Source: Forficula auricularia (taxonomy: Eukaryota > Arthropoda > Insecta > Dermaptera > Forficulidae). From it: 64,000 nt of DNA. Positions 55,391 through 64,000 of this stretch are shown here, piece after piece. Below the pieces are notes generated by a model. It worked only from the letters and a program-made list of their open reading frames with translations. It was not told the DNA's origin and did not search any database. Position 1 is the first letter of the stretch, and each line of letters begins with the position of its first letter. The stretch spans positions 73,407,764 through 73,471,763 of the forward strand of contig JALMQS010000099.1 in NCBI GenBank assembly GCA_024734495.1, given 5' to 3'. The translations under genes were made by a program, and so were the position numbers.

Positions 55391-55424
55391 TCACTCGTTT
55401 CTAAATTAATTTCATAAAAGGAAT

Positions 55425-56300
55425 CGCAGGGAAAAGGACAGAGTTTTTATTAAGTGGTCCAGACGTTTCGTCAATTTATTTTGACCTCCTCAGTGGCTCA
55501 TTTTATCACTCTTTGTCAAAAACAATTTTTCTATAAGACAAAACATCACATTATATTAATTGTTCTTTCTTTAGCACATTTTTGACTCAGAATAATCTTG
55601 AAAACGACGCCCAAGCAAAAGTCGTTTCTCTAGGTTTAAGGTGAGCCAAGAATGTGCTAAAAAAAGAACAATTAATATAATGGGATGTTTTGTCTTATAG
55701 AAATTTTTTTTGACAAAGATTGATAAAATGTGCCACTGAGGAAGTCAAAATAAATTGACTAAACATCTGGACCACTTAAAAATAACTCTGTGTTCTCTGC
55801 TTGATGCAAATAAACATGCAAACATATAATATGTATATACCGTATATAATTTATTTGTTTGAGCGTATAGTTTCGAAGGCTTGGCTTTCATCATCACTCT
55901 TTTTTAATTATAAATATTATTTTTCATGGGGTCAGTATCGCGAGGATATTGAAAATGTTTTGTTCTTATTCAGCCGATAAGCCATCCAAGTCAGAATTTC
56001 GGTTGAGTAGCAGAAACAAATTTTCAATATCCACGCGATACTGACCCCATGAAAAATAATATTTATAATTAAAAAAAGCTGATAATGAAGGCCAAGCCTT
56101 CGAAACAACACGCTCAAACAAATAAATTATATATATAGTATATACATATGTATGCATGTTTATTTGCATCAAGCAGAGGACAAACTCTTTCTTTTTCTTT
56201 ATGAATCAACAATTCTGCTACTCTCTGCAAAATAAAAACTTTTAATTAAAAACCCTGTGTTTTGATTTAAACAATTCCCCGCGATTCTTTTTAGAAAGAT
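55425..56300. mobile_element. family F foldback interrupted by a family K foldback
   Basis: Family F arms run inward from GGAATCGCAGGGAAAA (55421) and end at CTGTGTTTTGATTTAAACAA followed by TTCCCCGCGATTC (about 56262-56292), with an inverted centre at 55555-55680. A complete family K palindrome (about 55795-56235) sits inside the right arm and splits the CTGTGTT stretch. Confidence 0.65.
55456..55499 (-). ncRNA. hammerhead ribozyme motif, family F, intact core
   Basis: On the - strand: CTGAGGA (55487-55493 on +), extra G, helix II GTCAA/TTGAC around six bases, GAAAC and GTC. Helix I keeps only CCA/TGG next to the core here. The relatives at 31.6, 35.6 and 38.4 kb keep ten pairs (AAATGGGCCA/TGGCCCATTT). 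Helix II is GTCGA/TCGAC at 31.6 kb, a compensatory change. Confidence 0.55.
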
Positions 56301-57063
56301 TAACACCATTAAACGACAAAAAAATTTGGTCTTTGAATAATAAATAAATTATATTTTAAAAAAACTAAAAAACATGCTTCCAAAAAGTACAAAATAATGT
56401 AAAATATGTACCTACTTAATCAAAAAGTGTGGCAGAAACTTTTAATTCATTTCGATAAAGTGCCCCACGCTTTTTGATTAAGTATTACATTATTTTGTAC
56501 TTTTTAGAAGTGTGTTTTTTATTTATTTTTTAAATATAATTTTTTTTTTACTAGCATATTTAGTCTTAATTATTTTTATAGAGAAATGTTTGCGGAATTT
56601 AACAGAACAAAAGTCACATTGATAGATACATATATACAGGTGAAGCTAATATAAAGCATGTAATAAATAATATACTAATGTACATTATTTCATCCCATTT
56701 CTCCACTTTTTGTTTTATGGAGTTAATCGATTTGTGTAGTGAACGGCTCATCTACACTTTATTTATCAACATTTCAATTTGAAATTGTAGGAATTTAATA
56801 AAGATAAGAAACTATTTTGAAACAGAAATCATTGCTTTGTCGTTTAAATGGAAATTATATCCACCTCCTGTTTGAATTAGAATGCTACTTGTTCCTTTAA
56901 AATCAATAATGGATAGATCTATATATCCCTTCCTTCTTTATAAATAGATAGCTATTTTTTTCGAAAATTTAAAAGAAATAACATGTATATACTTATTAGA
57001 GAAATTTATAAAGGAGAGTAATTCAGCCAGTAGGGAAACATCTCTGTCGAATAAAATTCCAGA

Positions 57064-57116
57064 TCAAAGAAAACGTTTCGGGTTTAATTTGATAAGGCCA
57101 TCATCAGTTCTTATGA
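57064..57116 (-). ncRNA. hammerhead-like motif, intact core, weak helix II
   Basis: On the - strand: CTGATGA, extra T, then GG...CC closing a long loop, GAAACGTT. Helix I is GAA/UUC plus UCA/UGA. It is the inverted partner of the motif at 58.2 kb, with other elements inserted between them. Confidence 0.4.
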
Positions 57117-57219
57117 GCTTTTTATAAAAATATTTATTCATTTTTGAGAATTCGCCAAATCAAGTAGAGAGATCTATGTATACTACATTTTATATATAAT
57201 TTTGTGCATGATAATACAT

Positions 57220-57622
57220 GAGGGGTGATCCGCGATTGGAAGTAGGTGTACACCTCTTTGGAAGTATTTTGGAAGTACTTGGAAATATTTGGAATTACTT
57301 GGAAATATTTGGAATTACTTGGAAATATTTGGAATTACTTGGAAATATTTGGAATTACTTGCAAATATTTGGAATTACTTGGAAATATTTGCAAGTACTT
57401 GGAAATATTTGGAAGTACTTGAAAATATTTGGAAGTACTTGGAAATATTTGAAGTACTTGGGAACATTTGGAAGTACTTGGAAATATTTGGAAGTAATTG
57501 GAAATATTTGGAATTACTTGGAAATATTTGGAATTACTTGGAAATATTTGGAAGTACTTGGAAATATTTGAAAGTACAAGTGGAAGTAGGTGTACAGCAA
57601 ATTGGGTCGCGGTTCACCCCTC
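57220..57622 (+). mobile_element. family D MITE with 20-bp minisatellite and 9-bp target duplication
   Basis: The ends TGAGGGGTGATCCGCG and CGCGGTTCACCCCTC are inverted copies. Each is followed inward by GGAAGTAGGTGTACA in the same direction. The centre is about 14 copies of a 20-bp unit (TTACTTGGAAATATTTGGAA). GATAATACA flanks both sides as a 9-bp target duplication. A 117-residue open frame across the minisatellite is an artefact of the repeat. Confidence 0.75.
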
Positions 57623-57764
57623 GATAATACACAACAACTCTGTCAACACTCATTTATACTTATTATAATCGGCTTGCGCGACGACGCCGACGTGATTTTT
57701 TTTTAATTTTAAAACCCACTAATAGTTAATGATAAATAAAATTGATTAAAATTGGGAAATTTAA

Positions 57765-58045
57765 ATTGAAAGTTTCTTTTTGCCGAGAATAGCAGAATTT
57801 TTATAAAGGAGAATTATAAAAGTGTGTTTCACTGCTGGAAAAATAATTTTTGAAATTTATTTATAACGAGACCATAGTTTCGAGAGCTTTGCTCAGACAA
57901 TTACAATTAATTCACAGAAATTGATCTGTGAAAGCAATAGACTAATGAAGAGGGCAAAACCCTCGAAACTATACTTCGTTATAAATTAATTAAAAAAATT
58001 ATTTTTCCAGCAAAAGACACATTCTTTTATTGTCTCCTTTATTTT
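57765..58045. mobile_element. family E foldback, decayed hammerheads
   Basis: Same outer ends (AAAGGAGA, CTGCTGGAAAAATAATT) and mirrored arms. The right arm reads CTAATGAAGAGGG ... CCCTCGAAACTATAC, with G5 changed to A. The left arm lacks the core. Confidence 0.65.
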
Positions 58046-58225
58046 AGGAAATTTAAATTGTTATTTTAAAACTCACTACGAAGTCCAACAAGATGCCCGC
58101 CGAAGGCGAGCTTTGCAGCTGCCTGTATAATAAATGCATTGAGGTTACAAATACCGTAAGACCTAATTTTGATCATTAATTGCGTTGGGGTATCTATATT
58201 GATATATTTATACTTTTTTCAGCTC

Positions 58226-58277
58226 GTCAGAACTGAAGATGGCATTATCAAATTAAAGCCGAAACGTTTTCTTTGAC
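58226..58277 (+). ncRNA. hammerhead ribozyme motif, intact core
   Basis: Helix I pairs GTCAGAA (58226-58232) with TTC-TT-TGAC (58269-58277), leaving two bases bulged. Then CTGAAGA (58233-58239), extra T, helix II GGC/GCC with a 14-base loop, GAAA (58261-58264), CGT and U17. Cleavage after U17 is allowed in hammerheads but usually slower. Confidence 0.5.
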
Positions 58278-58440
58278 AGGGAATTTTATTCGACAGGGAC
58301 TTCCCGATTGGCGGAATTCCTATTCTTTATAAATTTCTGATCTTTGGCAGCCATCTCTCGCTGCATTAACGTATATACTTATTACTACTACTATTTCTAG
58401 GTATTCTTTTTTTTATTATTAAAAAATCTTTAAGAATATT

Positions 58441-58898
58441 TTAGGGGCCGTTTATATATTACGTCACACGAATTTCAAGATTTTTAGACCCCCAACCTCT
58501 ATGTCACATTTCCCCCTGTATTGTGACGTCACAATATCACTAATAATAACCTAAAATCTAAAAAAATATATGACAATTTTTTCAACTTTTTAATTTGACT
58601 GTTGTGGGGGGGGGGTCAGATAGGCTAGGGGTAGGCGTGTCAGCCTGCTAACCAAGTGGACCCGGGTTCGAATCCGACTCGAGGCATCCGGTTAAAACCT
58701 GACCCGGGGAGCAGAGACAAATTTAAAAATAAAATAATTAGTATCGTAAATTGGCTTATAGCTAGAAAGGCCGAAAAGCCAAAAAAAAATTGACTGTAGT
58801 GACATCACAATTTTTAAGATCCCTGCACCCCCTATCACGACTTGTCACAAATCTGAGATGCACCCTTACGGCGTGACGTAATTTATGAACGGCTCCTT
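58441..58898. mobile_element. TIR element GGGGCCGTT...AACGGC
   Basis: GGGGCCGTTTATATATTACG at the left and TGACGTAATTTATGAACGGC at the right are inverted copies. It is non-coding, with the SINE inserted in the middle. Confidence 0.55.
58615..58800 (+). mobile_element. tRNA-derived SINE nested in a MITE
   Basis: TAGGGGTAGGCGTGTCAGCC supplies an A-box-like segment and GGGTTCGAATCC is a perfect B box. The 3' end AAAGGCCGAAAAGCC followed by an A-run resembles a LINE-type tail. It lies inside the GGGGCCGTT element. Confidence 0.6.
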
Positions 58899-58998
58899 AT
58901 AAGCCGAAAAGATTTAGATCAAAAATAGTGACTTTATCATTTGATTTAATTTCCTCATTTAAATAGAATATTATTGAAATATATATATAAATGCATAC

Positions 58999-59238
58999 CG
59001 AATGGTCTGATTGGGTGAGTTCCCCATAAATATTTTCGTTTGATTGGAGACAAATAGCTGTCTCTCAAGAAGTAAGGGTAGCGAGGCCAGGCGTATGGCG
59101 AATCGAAAGGTCGCAATTCAGGATAACTCCACCACCAAGGGTCTCGTGTTAACATCGAAAGAGGTGTGTGTGTGGACGGTTGAAGTAATTCAATCAATGG
59201 CCTTCTAGTTAACCCGCCGCGGGTGTAAATCGGTTGGC
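58999..59238 (-). CDS. exon b of the possible myofilin gene
   Basis: The acceptor is tttctttcctag and the donor gtatgc. It encodes 80 residues dominated by Trp, Tyr, Pro and Arg with no stop in the joined frame. The next exon would need to start in phase 1. I did not find it between 47 and 59 kb, so it may be short or alternative. Confidence 0.75.
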
Positions 59239-62200
59239 CTAGGAAAGAAATATATTTATTAATTATTATTTATTCTTTAGAAGTATTTTATTAGAAACTA
59301 GCTGACGCCCCCTGGACTCTGTCTCCCTGACTTTAATCCCCCTACATTCCACCAACCCTATAAATGCCCTCTGGACTCTCTCCTCTTCTCTCCGCTCCCC
59401 AATCCTGATCAACCTCCGAACCCTACCAGCCCGGAAGGAGGGTTAATATAATCCTCCGTCAGGGTTTGTGGGGTTCGGAGGGTGATCAGAGTTCTGGCAA
59501 GAGGAGAGAGTCTAGAGGACATGTATAGGGTTGGCGTGGTAGATGATGATCGGAAGTGGGTCCAGGGGGAAGGATTCGGTCGGTATCGGCGAATTTCTAG
59601 TTCCTTAGGGGTCCACAGAAGTTGTACCTATACAAAATTTGGTTTACTTTGTCCTAGAATTTTTATTCTTTTGACCCTCTCTCCCATTTTGGGTGTTTAG
59701 TTAACCCCCATCCACATTTACGATGGCTAGTTTTTACATTTCTAGACTTCTGATTATGTATTCAAATTTTGGTTGAGTTTGTTTCAAACCGCTAGAATTT
59801 TCATTTTTTGACCCTTTTTCCCTCCTTTTAGGTGTTTTTTTTTTTTTTTTTTTTTTTTTTGGGAATTTCTTTTTACAAAAGTTGTGAGAAATCACCAGTG
59901 ATGGATTTACGCTTAGGCCCTTGAGGCCCGGGACTAGGGCGGTTAAATTTTAGAGGCTGCAAAATTTAAAGAACGATTAAAATTTAAAAATCGAAGTTTT
60001 GCTGTCAATGGATGAACAAATTTCAGTAAAGTATTTAAAATAATATTATTAAATTGTTAAACAAAAAGTTTCTTAGGAAATTTTTTTTTAAACACACTAT
60101 ATTTATATTTCTAAAACTGAATTGTTTTTAAAAGATAATAGAAAGCTAACGTTCGTTTGTACTTTTAATACTAAAAATATTTATTTATGCTTTCGTGGTT
60201 AAGTTGTAAAATAGTATTAATATTCCATATTTAATTTTTATTTTTTTTATTTATATCTATATAGTGAGATTAATGTAGGGCGCCCTGAAATAACTTCTAA
60301 ATTTTTAAATGAAAATAAAGTAAATTTACCGATATTGAAAATCTTTTTGGTAATAATTTAGAAGTGAGCTCCACCTATTTTTGCCTATAAAAATAATTCT
60401 TCATTAAAAATTAAAAAAAAAAATTCATATTTAATTCGTCGAATCAAAAAAATGATTAAAAAAAAATAATTTGAAAAAAAGAAAAAAGTATCTATACAAA
60501 AATATAACAGTTGAAAGATGAAGATGGTTAAAAAAAGTCTATGACACTGATTATTAGTTATAAAAGCAACGCAAATATTTACAAATCGGGTTATTTTTTC
60601 TAATTTATCTCCACTAAAGCGATTGTTTTTATATAAAAAAAATTGCAGTAATTTTATACATCAAAAATAAAGCTCAAAATAAAATATTTTTAGTATTCGT
60701 AAATTAGATGTTTGATTATAATAATTATTACTATAAAGCAAAAATAGCGCCATATCGGACAGGGCGAACCTAAATCCGCCACTGAAAAACACATCCTCTA
60801 CAACTTTGCTTCTAACAGAATTTCCCGTAGAGTCAATAGTTTAGAAGTTATTTGATGATTTCCATTGGTGTCCCCCATTTCCCCCCAAACCCCTTTTGGA
60901 GTCAAAATATCAAAATATTCGATAGCTTATATTTTAAGTTAGAAGATATCTGATCCAAATACGAAATTTCATAAAAATATTTTCAGCCTTTTTTATGCCA
61001 ATTTGAGCAAAATTTGAGGGAACAGACAGAAAGACAAACAGATATGAATTTTGTAGAAGGGGGTTTCTTTCATAACTTTGCTTGAAACGTGTATATCCAA
61101 AATTTGAGGCAATTTGGAGCAATGTACAGACAAAACCTCAATTTTATTTATGTACCTAAAAAAAATTCCATTGATAAAGGGAGAATTTCTCCCTAAGCTT
61201 TTGGGTTAATAAACGTTCCTAAGATTGTTTTTTTAAAGATTTGTATTTTTTTTATTATATAGATATCTATATCTTAGTAATGAAGCTGTTATTTTTGTGA
61301 AAATTTGAATTTTTATTTAAATCACACATATTAATTATAATTATTGAAGGAGGCAATAAAGAGTGTGTCTTCTGCTGGAATTATAAATTGTATTTATTTA
61401 TAACGAGACTATAGTTTCGAGGGCTTTGCCCTCTTCATCACTCTATTAGCAATTGATTCACAGGGAATTAATTTATGAATTTTATAAATTAATTCCTGTG
61501 AATCAATTGTAATAGACTGATGAAGAGGGCAAATCCCTCGAAACTATAGTCTCGTTATAAATAAATAAAATTTATAATTCCAGCAGAAGACACACTCTTT
61601 ATTGCCTCCTTCAATATATAAAAATTCTGCTAATCTCGGCACAAAAACTTTCAATTTAATTATAATATTTATTGAACTACGACGTTTCGATAGACTCATT
61701 CTGCGATCGTTCTCAAGTATGAACACCCACTCCGATTCTAGGTTAACTGAGCCAATCACGTGTCGGTCAGGCTTATATAGACTCCATGTACAGTCCAGTC
61801 AAAAAAAAACCAACACAGTGACGACCTCAGCGCCACTCTGTCGGACTGAGCATTACATGTTTTTTAAAAACCACAAAGTGAAAAATATTGACAAATGAAA
61901 TGATAATAATAAAAAATAATAAATAACAATTAATCCACATATCAAATATATATTGATTTGTCAATATTTTTTCACTTTTGTGGTTCTTAAAATCATGTAA
62001 TGCTCAGTCCGAAAATTGTCGTCAGGTGTGTTGATTTTTTGGCTGGACTGCACATGGAGTCTATATATAAGCATGACCGACACGTGATTGGGCCAGTTAA
62101 CCTATAATTATAATCGGAATAGGTGCTCATATTTGAGAACGATCGCAGAATAAGTCGATCGAAACGCTCGTCAGTTTTATTTTATTATTTGTTCGTGTTC

Positions 62201-62738
62201 AATAAATAATTATAATTATGTGTGATTTAAATAAAAATTCAAAAATGTATATCTATATTTATCTATACTTATTTTAATAGGCTTGCATGACGACGTCGAC
62301 ATGATTTTTTTTTTAATTTTAAAACCCACTAATATTTAATGACAAATAAAATTTATTAAAATTAGGAAATTTAAGTGATTATTTTAAAACCCACTACTGA
62401 GTCCAGGGGACGTAATTTCATGAACAGTAAGATACTCGCCGAAGGCGGCCTTCGCAGCTAGTTTTTAATAATTTATTTATTTTTAAAAACAAACAATAAA
62501 CGGGTAATATTTAAAAAGGATTCTTACCAGCATAATTGAAGGCAAAGGGTTTTTCGTGAGGTTCGAGTGTTTTACTGAGGAGATCACCGGGTGGTGTACG
62601 TCTCGGGTAATAAGCTCCCGGAGAATGGTATCGCAAGATAAGCGGCCATCTGCTGGGATACAGCCGTTCAATGTCTGCAAGTCGCTGCTGATGGTCTTTC
62701 CAAACTTGAATAGGATCCACCACCTTATCTGTATACAT
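58999..62738 (-). CDS. two-exon partial gene, Trp/Tyr/Pro/Arg-rich protein, possibly myofilin
   Basis: The exons are 62528-62738 and 58999-59238, joined by GT-AG (gtaaga donor, ttcctag acceptor) with matching phase. Together they give 150 residues plus one base into a further exon not found downstream. The first exon starts MYTDKVVDPIQVWKDHQQRL and contains RLADIERLYPSRWPLILRYH. The second contains PIYTRGGLTRRPL, then DPWWWSYPELRPFDSPYAWP and ends RYPYFLRDSYLSPIKRKYLW plus a short tail. There is no signal peptide, membrane segment or enzyme motif. The layout of a VWKDHQ head and aromatic/proline repeats reminds me of the insect muscle thick-filament protein myofilin, recalled from memory and not aligned. 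The ATG at 62738 may instead lie in an intron, since tatacag just downstream of it could be an acceptor for an upstream exon. The 3.3-kb intron holds several transposons. Confidence 0.7.
59894..60786. mobile_element. TIR element CAGTGATGGATTTACG...CTAAATCCGCCACTG
   Basis: The two ends are inverted copies with a few mismatches. The AT-rich body has no coding region. A similar hAT-type look is only an impression. It lies in the intron of the possible myofilin gene. Confidence 0.5.
61345..61617. mobile_element. family E foldback with hammerhead arms
   Basis: GAAGGAGGCAATAAAGAGTG and its complement form the outer ends. TCTTCTGCTGGAATTATAAA, AACGAGACTATAGTTTCGAG and CTTTGCCCTCTTCATCA follow in mirror order with ~125-bp arms. 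Only the right arm keeps an intact hammerhead core. Confidence 0.75.
61510..61557 (+). ncRNA. hammerhead ribozyme motif, family E, intact core
   Basis: CTGATGA (61517-61523), extra A, helix II GAGGG/CCCTC around CAAAT, then GAAACTATAGTC. Here ACTATAGT is self-complementary like the ACGCGCGT of schistosome hammerheads, and C17 is at 61551. Helix I is TAATAGA with TCGTTA, with one bulged base. The inverted arm at about 61390-61440 has the same motif on the - strand but with C3 changed to G. Confidence 0.55.
61657..62245. mobile_element. family G foldback element, ~280-bp inverted arms
   Basis: Both arms contain CGATCG-type stems with GAAACG, GTTCTCAAGTATG, GTTAACT, CACGTGATTGG/CACGTGTCGG, a TATATA box and CAACACAGTGACGAC-type sequence, in mirror order around a ~70-base centre. 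The arms end in ATAATTATAATT. TTTAAATAAAAATTC lies outside and recurs at 61310, where family E has been inserted next to it. Confidence 0.75.
61774..61779 (-). promoter_or_regulatory. TATA box in left arm of family G foldback
   Basis: Read on the - strand it is GTCTATATAAGC. It lies about 60 bases upstream of the hammerhead-like GAACGATCG ... CGAAACG segment. The mirror copy at 62062-62069 reads CTATATATAAGC on the + strand, so both arms would be transcribed outward. This resembles promoter plus ribozyme in LTR-like ends of Penelope-like elements. It is an inference. Confidence 0.35.
62528..62738 (-). CDS. exon a of the possible myofilin gene
   Basis: It encodes 70 residues plus one base, with PSRWPLILRYHSPGAYYPRR and DLLSKTLEPHEKPFAFNYAG visible, and ends at the consensus donor gtaagaa. 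GC content and codon-like structure stand out from the AT-rich flanks. Confidence 0.75.
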
Positions 62739-62739
62739 T

Positions 62740-64000
62740 TTTAAATTATCAATTTAATAATGAAATCAACATTCATTGCAATAGCTTTGAAAATTTTATC
62801 ATTTTATCAAAAGATTGAAAATCTAATTTTTCAAAATATGTACTAATAATTTAGAGTGAAAATTGAATAAATAAATCTATCTATTTCAAAAGTTCACCGT
62901 TGAAATACTGAGTAGCTCATCAGTAGAGAGTTGATGTACAAATTTGATTGTTGTAAATTTAGCAATGGTTTTTCAAATTTTCTTTTTTCTCGTTATGGTC
63001 ACACCAAAAAAACAGTGAAATCGGTCCTACTGACTTTTGTTTTTACTATTATTTTCATTGTTTAATTTTAAGCTCTTGAATTAAACAAAGAGAAATAGAA
63101 AATTATAGCATTTTATTTTATAAATTAGGAAATACTAGGTGTACAAGTATGAAATGGGGATTTGAGAAACAGATGATGTACCACTTCAGTGTATCGCATA
63201 AAGAATTGACATAGATGGCATTTTGTTGCTCCATCAACAAGTGTCAAACGCGCATAAGTGATAAATTGTAAAAGTGTTTGCATAGTTGTGTTTTGCTATG
63301 TTCAATATGTCGAAATTTGTGCCAATAAAGAGCATTCGTCGGCAGAATTAATGTTTTCTTTCACATTTATATCCTATAGAATATAATGGGAGAGTATTGC
63401 GATGGCCAGCCTGGGTCCTGACTCTTTGAGAGCTTGTATCTCAGAGATTAAAAAGTTAATTTCATTTTGTAACTTCTAGGTGGAAGGAATCGTTGCCCTT
63501 ATTACTGGGAAACCAGATTTAGGACATAAAACCGGAAATTGTGGCCCCCAGAGGCCAAAAAGGGGTCCAAAATCCATTGGTCAGTGCGTATGTATGTACC
63601 CCTCTGCGTTTCGCTACCATAAGTCGCAGAGCTACAAAATTCGAAACTTAAGCTCGAAATAGGTTAGAAGGAATACAGCAAGCTTTTGGGTGAAATCAGA
63701 AAACTGAAATTGGCATTTACATGAAAGATTTTTTTTTTAATTTTTGACGTGACAACGTCTTATAATTCGATGAAGCCGGCTGCACTCTCGAAAAAACATG
63801 ACTCATCTGAGGCGTTCCATTTAAGGCTTGAAGTGCAAGCGAGAGCGCGGAACGAGCAAGGAGCTAAGGAGGAACAGCTAGGCTAGAAAAGCAGGAGTGG
63901 GGGTGTCTCCGTCCGAGCGCATTTCCCCTCAAAGCCCGCCATCGTCGTGAAGGAGCTACAAAACCTTCTCTTCCCATCGGGCAGCGTATTGTCGCAATAG
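62740..64000. other. upstream of the possible myofilin gene; GC-richer block at the end
   Basis: Up to 63800 it is AT-rich with a repeat-like segment at 63400-63720 (GTATGTATGTACCCCTCTGCG), similar in style to families A and B. From 63800 GC content rises (GAGAGCGCGGAACGAGC, ATGACTCATCTGA). This could be a promoter or first exon of a gene on either strand, but no coding frame was identified. Confidence 0.3.

Noticed and set aside
57218..57627. Two overlapping open frames of 117 and 112 codons rich in WKYLE/GNIW
   Set aside because: They are produced by the 20-bp minisatellite of family D, whose repeat has no stop in two frames; period and composition explain them fully.
58640..58700. tRNA gene with perfect B box
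   Set aside because: No full cloverleaf; SINE body and tail follow, and it sits in a MITE.
23645..62170. Family G CGATCG stem with GAAACG as a true hammerhead
   Set aside because: The stem and GAAAC fit, but the 5' core reads TTGAGAA, one base short of CUGANGA in every copy, and no helix I was found. Called hammerhead-like only.

Overview
This is a eukaryotic nuclear window from an animal, most likely an insect or other arthropod. The base composition is visibly AT-rich, the genes are split by GT-AG introns, and the rest is a dense, layered collection of transposable elements. Nothing bacterial, phage-like or CRISPR-like is present. I cannot name the species.

Two genes are well supported. 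On the + strand a complete seven-exon mitochondrial uncoupling protein gene of the UCP1-3/UCP2 type runs from the ATG at 33298 to the stop at 46757-46759. The exons join without a frame error into 313 residues with all three mitochondrial-carrier signatures. On the - strand two exons (62528-62738 and 58999-59238) join in phase into a Trp/Tyr/Pro/Arg-rich protein of at least 150 residues. It is possibly myofilin, an insect thick-filament protein, but that name is tentative. A small THAP zinc-finger gene or fragment lies at 50912-51350.

The remainder is mobile DNA. (1) Region 8.9-14.5 kb is a Helentron-like (HINE/DINE-1-like) element whose central repeat has expanded into two satellite arrays of a 119-bp unit, partly in 238-bp dimers, ending in inverted units. 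Each module ends in the same 3' hairpin. Shorter relatives lie at 6.6-7.2, 24.1-25.1 and 41.2 kb. A related family B, with ACTTTACCATA / TATGGTAAAGT ends, has four large copies at 21.3, 22.8, 26.7 and 32.5 kb. (2) A classical Helitron-like pair lies at 0.84-1.65 and 7.73-8.19 kb. (3) A MITE family with about 9-bp target duplications and an internal 20-bp minisatellite is at 17.0, 30.3, 45.0 and 57.2 kb. (4) Remnants of LINEs, hAT, pogo/Tigger and mariner-type MITEs, and tRNA-derived SINEs are scattered, many nested inside one another in the uncoupling-protein introns.

The most interesting layer is a set of foldback (inverted-repeat) retroelement-like units that carry hammerhead-ribozyme motifs. 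At least eight sites in six or more sequence families keep the CUGANGA ... GAAA core around a matching helix II, and most also have a plausible helix I. They lie at 0.3, 19.7, 43.2, 49.3, 55.5, 57.1, 58.2 and 61.5 kb. One family shows a compensatory base-pair change in helix II. All share one extra unpaired nucleotide between A9 and helix II. One sits in sense orientation inside intron 4 of the uncoupling-protein gene. Hammerheads in Penelope-like elements and retrozymes are known. The diversity, the foldback arrangement and the uniform extra nucleotide here deserve a closer look.
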